Assembly (NCBI GenBank): GCA_015066565.1 | Contig: SVOB01000001.1 | Location: 124,001 to 188,000, forward strand | DNA length: 64,000 nucleotides | Direction of reading: 5' to 3' | Origin: Oscillospiraceae bacterium | Lineage (GTDB): Bacteria; Bacillota; Clostridia; Oscillospirales; Acutalibacteraceae | Part shown: positions 60,294 to 64,000 of the stretch, one piece after another | Numbering within the stretch: position 1 is the first letter of the stretch | Layout: every line of letters begins with the position of its first letter | Position numbers and translations under genes: made by a program | The notes under the pieces: generated by a model | Seen by the model: the letters and a program-made list of their open reading frames with translations, nothing else | Databases searched by the model: none | What the model was told of the DNA's origin: nothing

Positions 60294-62945
60294 TCAGTTT
60301 TCATTTTTTAATCTTCTCTTTGCAGCTATTCTCTGGAAGATTTTTATGAATTCAACAATCGGAATAATTGTAATCGCAAGTCCCATTGCTACAAAGTATT
60401 CCTTTAAGCTGATTTCCGTGAAATCGAAAAGATTAGCAAAGAACGGAATGTAGATAACGCCTGCTGTAAGAATAAGCGCTACAACCATTGAGCCGAAAAG
60501 ATAGAAGTTCTGATGCTTCATGGTAAATATTGAGCCGTTCTGCGAACGCATATTGAACGAGTGGAATATTTCAGCCATTGACATTGTTAAGAACGCCATT
60601 GTAATACCGTCAGGGCTGTTTGTGATTTCCCAACGTCCCGATTCCATAAAGTGACCTATTATATACGCTGCAAGAGTGAGTATCGAAACAATAAGACCCT
60701 GATATGCGATTGCGAAGCCAACGCCGTTTGAGAAAATACCTTCGCTTGATTTTCTCGGCTTTCTTGTCATTAAGTCCTTTTCACCGGGCTCCATGCTCAA
60801 AGCGAGCGCCGGAAGAGAGTCGGTAATAAGGTTAATCCATAAAAGGTGAATAGGCTTCATAATAGTAAAGCCGAAGAGAGTAGCGACAAAGACGCTTACA
60901 ACCTCGCTTAAGTTAGAAGAAAGAAGGAACTGAATTGATTTTTTAATATTATCGTAAATTCTTCTGCCTTCTTCAACAGCCGCAACTATAGTAGCAAAGT
61001 TATCGTCGGCAAGAATCATATCGGCAACGTTCTTTGTTACGTCGGTTCCCGTTATACCCATACCGATACCGATATCAGCCGATTTAATTGACGGAGCGTC
61101 GTTAACGCCGTCGCCTGTCATAGCGGTAACCATTCCTTTTTTACGCCATGCCTTAACAATTCTTACCTTATGCTCGGGCTGAACTCTCGCATATACCGAA
61201 TACTTTTCAACAAGCGTTTCAAAATCCTCGTCTGAAATATCGTTTAATTCTGCGCCTGTTATAGCCTGGGAAGCGTCTGTGATAATGCCTAACTGTTTAG
61301 CTATTGCAACTGCTGTATCCTTGTGGTCGCCCGTAATCATAATAGCTCTGATACCGGCCTGATTACATTCGTCAATAGCAGCCTTAACCTCAGGTCTTAC
61401 GGGGTCAATCATACCTACAAGACCGATAAAAGTAAGTCCGTTTTCAAGGTCGGTTGTATATGAGTCGGGTGAAGAGTCAAGCTTTTTAAAGCCTGCGGCA
61501 AGAACTCGAAGAGCCTTGTCGGCAAATTCCTTGTTTTTAGCAAGAATCTCTTTTCTCTTTTCATCTGTAAGAGGGGAAACAGTGCCTTTATCAAGGAAGT
61601 GAGTGCATTTTTTAAGAATTTCGTCGGGCGCGCCCTTTGTGTACTGAATAAGAGCGCCTTCAACATTATGAACCGTCGTCATCATTTTTCTCATTGAATC
61701 GAACGGAACCTCGCCGATTCTCGGCTGTGATTCTTTAAGAATATTTTTGTTGAGTTTAATTGAATTAGCGTAGCTTACAAGCGCCGCCTCGGTAGGCTCA
61801 CCGTTTACCTTGCCGTCCGAATCAATTTCTGCGTCAGAACAGAGAGCGAGAGCGGTTGCTAACTGCTTTTCGTTATTTGAATAGCTTTCAACTACTGTCA
61901 TAACGTTCTGGGTGAGAGTACCTGTTTTATCCGAACAGATAATCTGGGTACAGCCGAGCGTTTCAACGGCTGTGAGTTTTCTGATAACTGCGTTACGCTT
62001 TGACATTTTTGTAACGCCGATTGAAAGAACTATTGTTACAACAGCCGCAAGTCCCTCGGGTATAGCCGCTACAGCAAGTGAAACTGCTATCATAAACGTG
62101 TCGATAATATTATCGAAAGAGAAGCTTCTTGTTTTAATAAGACCGAATACAAAGATGAAAATACATATTCCTACAACCATTACTGTAAGAATTTTACTTA
62201 ACTGGTTGAGTTTCTTCTGAAGGGGAGTTGTTTCGTCCTCAGCCTGAGTAAGAGCGTCTGCGATTTTACCCATTTCGGTATTCATTCCCGTGCTTGTAAC
62301 AACGGCGGTTCCTCTTCCGTAAACAACAGTGCTTCCCATATAAGCCATGTTCTTTCTGTCGCCGAGGGGTACATCTTTTTCACCGTCACGAAGATAAATA
62401 ATATCAATAAACTTGTCAACAGGAACGCTTTCGCCCGTCAGCGCGCTTTCTTCAATTTTAAGCGAATATGACTCAAGAATACGGCAGTCGGCGGGAACCG
62501 AGTCGCCGGCTTCAAGAAGTACAATGTCGCCCGGAACCAAATCCTCGTTTTTAATATGCTCAACCTTACCGTCACGCATTACCTTACAGGTAGCTGCGGT
62601 CATCTGTTTAAGAGCGTCGATTGCTTTTTCAGCCTTGCTTTCCTGGATAACACCCATTACGGCGTTAAGAATAACAACAAAGAGAATTACAAATACGTCT
62701 GTAAAGGATTCGTGAGCATAGGCAGATGTAATTCCGGAAATAACAGCCGCAACGAGCAAAAAAATAATCATCGGGTCAGCAAACTGACTTAAAAATTTAA
62801 CAATAATTGACTGCTTTTTCTGTTCAGCAAGCTTGTTGTGACCGTATTTTTCAAGACGGCTTGCAGCTTCGGCTGAGTTTAAGCCGTTTTTATCCGACGC
62901 TATTTCGTCAAGAACAGCCTTTCCGCTTTCAAGATAATAATTCAT
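60294..62945 (-). CDS. P2-type cation ATPase, probable Mn2+/Ca2+ exporter
   Basis: 883-residue P-type ATPase with ten membrane spans. Cation ATPase N-domain, actuator TGES, PEGL in helix 4, phosphorylation site Asp339 in CSDKTGTLT, KGAPD in the nucleotide domain, TGDHKDTA, GDGVNDAPSIK, and NLITDSLPALAL in helix 6. These fit the P2A calcium-pump group. A yybP-ykoY manganese riboswitch lies directly upstream, as with the lactococcal yoaB pump, so Mn2+ efflux is the likely physiological role. AAGGAG precedes the ATG. Confidence 0.95.
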   Translation of the reverse strand: MNYYLESGKAVLDEIASDKNGLNSAEAASRLEKYGHNKLAEQKKQSIIVKFLSQFADPMIIFLLVAAVISGITSAYAHESFTDVFVILFVVILNAVMGVIQESKAEKAIDALKQMTAATCKVMRDGKVEHIKNEDLVPGDIVLLEAGDSVPADCRILESYSLKIEESALTGESVPVDKFIDIIYLRDGEKDVPLGDRKNMAYMGSTVVYGRGTAVVTSTGMNTEMGKIADALTQAEDETTPLQKKLNQLSKILTVMVVGICIFIFVFGLIKTRSFSFDNIIDTFMIAVSLAVAAIPEGLAAVVTIVLSIGVTKMSKRNAVIRKLTAVETLGCTQIICSDKTGTLTQNVMTVVESYSNNEKQLATALALCSDAEIDSDGKVNGEPTEAALVSYANSIKLNKNILKESQPRIGEVPFDSMRKMMTTVHNVEGALIQYTKGAPDEILKKCTHFLDKGTVSPLTDEKRKEILAKNKEFADKALRVLAAGFKKLDSSPDSYTTDLENGLTFIGLVGMIDPVRPEVKAAIDECNQAGIRAIMITGDHKDTAVAIAKQLGIITDASQAITGAELNDISDEDFETLVEKYSVYARVQPEHKVRIVKAWRKKGMVTAMTGDGVNDAPSIKSADIGIGMGITGTDVTKNVADMILADDNFATIVAAVEEGRRIYDNIKKSIQFLLSSNLSEVVSVFVATLFGFTIMKPIHLLWINLITDSLPALALSMEPGEKDLMTRKPRKSSEGIFSNGVGFAIAYQGLIVSILTLAAYIIGHFMESGRWEITNSPDGITMAFLTMSMAEIFHSFNMRSQNGSIFTMKHQNFYLFGSMVVALILTAGVIYIPFFANLFDFTEISLKEYFVAMGLAITIIPIVEFIKIFQRIAAKRRLKNEN

Positions 62946-62962
62946 TTTAGCTTCTCCTTAAT

Positions 62963-63095
62963 AAAAAATAAAAGACCTCTGCAGTGCTGACACTGCAAAA
63001 GTCTTGCCGAATACATAAAAGTACCAACAGACCGAACCGTTAAGGTTGGGATGACGACCTGTTGTCGCTAAGAAACGTCAGCTACTCCCTTTTAC
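62963..63095 (-). ncRNA. yybP-ykoY manganese riboswitch with terminator
   Basis: On the minus strand the aptamer starts AAAAGGGAGTAGC (63093-63081). It continues through CAGGTCGTCA and CGGTCTGTTGGTAC in the region where the junction loops of this class lie, and closes at GCAAGAC near 63003. That segment then pairs with GGTCTT downstream in a long hairpin followed by TTATTTTTTATT, an intrinsic terminator at 62963-63005. In this class Mn2+ binding stabilises the aptamer and prevents termination, so the ATPase should be turned on by excess Mn2+. The layout matches the known lactococcal aptamer as I remember it. Confidence 0.9.
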
Positions 63096-63102
63096 AAAGG
63101 AA

Positions 63103-63131
63103 AATATACCATTAAATATTTCTTTTGTCAA
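63103..63131 (-). promoter_or_regulatory. Promoter of the riboswitch-ATPase transcript
   Basis: On the minus strand TTGACA (63131-63126), a 17-base spacer and TATATT (63108-63103). The start near 63096 falls right at the first aptamer base, supporting both calls. Confidence 0.8.
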
Positions 63132-63216
63132 CTTGATAGATTTAATTTTCGTCTAATCATACAATTTATTAATGTTTTTTAACTCAATAATTGGCATACA
63201 ACAGGTTCTAATTTAA

Positions 63217-63246
63217 TTGACATTACACTTTATATTGTGGTAAAAT
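63217..63246 (+). promoter_or_regulatory. Promoter of the dihydroorotase gene
   Basis: TTGACA (63217-63222), an 18-base spacer and TAAAAT (63241-63246), 26 bases before the ATG. The leader is too short for a PyrR attenuator. Confidence 0.65.
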
Positions 63247-63272
63247 ATCAAAAAAGAGAAAGGAGAGCAAAA

Positions 63273-64000
63273 ATGAATTATATTCTTTCTCAGGCAGATA
63301 TATTTATAGATAACCGCTTCGTTAAATCGGATATTTGCGTTTCCGACGGGCGTGTTATTTCTTTTTCGCCGTCTTTTAATTCGCCTTCAGGCTTAAGTGC
63401 CCTCAATTATAATAATTGTATTATTATTCCCGGTCTTTTAGATGTTCACGTTCATTTAAGAGAGCCGGGTTTTTCTTATAAAGAAACAATTGAAACGGGT
63501 TCGCTCGCGGCGGCTCACGGCGGCTTTACATCGGTTTGCTGTATGCCTAATCTCAAGCCCTGTCCTGACAGCGTTGAAAAACTTAAAAAAGAAACCGACA
63601 TAATCAATAACACCGCTAAAGTTAACGTTTACCCTTACGGAACAATTTCAGTAAACGAAGAGGGTAAGGCTCTTTCCGACATGGAAGGAATGTGCGGAAA
63701 CGTTGTTGCCTTTTCCGACGACGGCAGGGGAGTTCAGTCGGACGATTTTATGAGAGAAGCTATGTTAAAGGCTAAATCGCTTAATAAAATTATAGCAGCT
63801 CACTGTGAAGATAATTCGCTTCTTGACGGCGGTTATATTCACAAAGGCGAATACGCTTCTTTACATAATCACAGGGGAATTTCAAGCGAAAGCGAGTATA
63901 AACAGATTGAGCGTGATTTGAATTTAGCTTACGAAACCGGTTGTAAATACCACGTTTGTCATATTTCAACGAAAGAAAGCGTTGAGGTTATAAGGCAGGC
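63273..64000 (+). CDS. pyrC: Dihydroorotase, C-terminus beyond window
   Basis: Cyclises carbamoyl-aspartate to dihydroorotate in pyrimidine synthesis. About 242 residues are visible. The metal-binding His pair is in LLDVHVHLREPG (His59 and His61), followed by GGFTSVCCMPN, SDDGRGV, AAHCED with another His, and CHIST. This is the class I, PyrC-type, metal-containing dihydroorotase pattern. AGGAG lies 9 bases before the ATG. The right edge cuts the gene at about residue 242 of an expected ~400-430. Confidence 0.95.
   Translation, partial: MNYILSQADIFIDNRFVKSDICVSDGRVISFSPSFNSPSGLSALNYNNCIIIPGLLDVHVHLREPGFSYKETIETGSLAAAHGGFTSVCCMPNLKPCPDSVEKLKKETDIINNTAKVNVYPYGTISVNEEGKALSDMEGMCGNVVAFSDDGRGVQSDDFMREAMLKAKSLNKIIAAHCEDNSLLDGGYIHKGEYASLHNHRGISSESEYKQIERDLNLAYETGCKYHVCHISTKESVEVIRQ

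Noticed and set aside
63094..63272. Search for a PyrR attenuator before pyrC
   Set aside because: The promoter leaves only about 20 bases of leader, too short for the known structure.

Overview
The window reads as a chromosomal segment of a low-GC, single-membrane Firmicute of class Clostridia, most like the gut Oscillospiraceae/Ruminococcaceae. This rests on the linkage miaB-ylbF-mutS-mutL-miaA, a yggS-sepF-divIVA-lspA-rluD cell-division block, the nrdR/LemA/DUF3137 group, a split transketolase, AG-rich ribosome-binding sites and sigma-A promoters with 17-base spacers. No phage, transposase, plasmid or CRISPR genes were seen. The genus cannot be fixed from sequence reading alone.

Layout. 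1-2.5 kb (minus strand): a truncated RluA-type pseudouridine synthase, an M29 aminopeptidase, and a tRNA-Ser(GGA) followed by two ~176-bp tandem repeats that each re-use the tRNA 3' end and its terminator. 2.7-22.1 kb (plus): one long, tightly coupled surface-glycan operon behind a strong promoter. It encodes a DegT aminotransferase, a PglC/WcaJ-type initiating sugar transferase, a class I aminotransferase, a D-2-hydroxyacid dehydrogenase, a GNAT acetyltransferase, two ATP-grasp proteins (CarB-like and TupA-like), one GT4 glycosyltransferase, two paralogous Wzy/O-antigen-ligase-like proteins around an acyltransferase-3, LicD, a MurJ-type flippase, a winged-helix/LicC/LicA fusion, a separate LicC, a BCCT choline-type transporter and a VanZ-nucleotidyltransferase fusion. 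22.1-26.4 kb (minus): a uronic-acid nucleotide-sugar operon with a galacturonokinase-like GHMP kinase, a nucleotidyltransferase, a UDP-glucuronate 4-epimerase and a UDP-glucose dehydrogenase.

26.5-31.8 kb holds a small membrane protein, a sugar-phosphate isomerase-like TIM barrel, nrdR, DUF3137, LemA and the pyrimidine nucleoside salvage genes deoC-cdd-udp. 32-38.5 kb holds a GH2 glycosidase with a WYL regulator, then lower glycolysis pgk-tpiA-gpmI. 38.5-55.3 kb is housekeeping: an AbrB-like regulator, an SCP2 protein, a lipase-like hydrolase, tRNA modification and mismatch repair, cell division, lspA-rluD, a HAD phosphatase and split transketolase. 55.4-64 kb holds mnmA and nadA (minus), a three-gene uncharacterised cassette (DUF5685, a degenerate J-domain protein and a membrane protein), radC, a P2-type cation ATPase controlled by a yybP-ykoY manganese riboswitch, and the start of dihydroorotase.

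How it fits together: the two glycan operons together appear to make a phosphocholine-decorated, probably uronate-containing surface polymer. They supply choline uptake, activation (LicA/LicC) and transfer (LicD), UDP-GlcA/UDP-GalA, lipid-linked initiation, flipping and polymerisation, plus an unusual set of amino-acid and hydroxy-acid enzymes with ATP-grasp ligases that suggests aminoacyl or peptide decoration. That combined polymer is the best candidate here for an undescribed system; the structure is inference.
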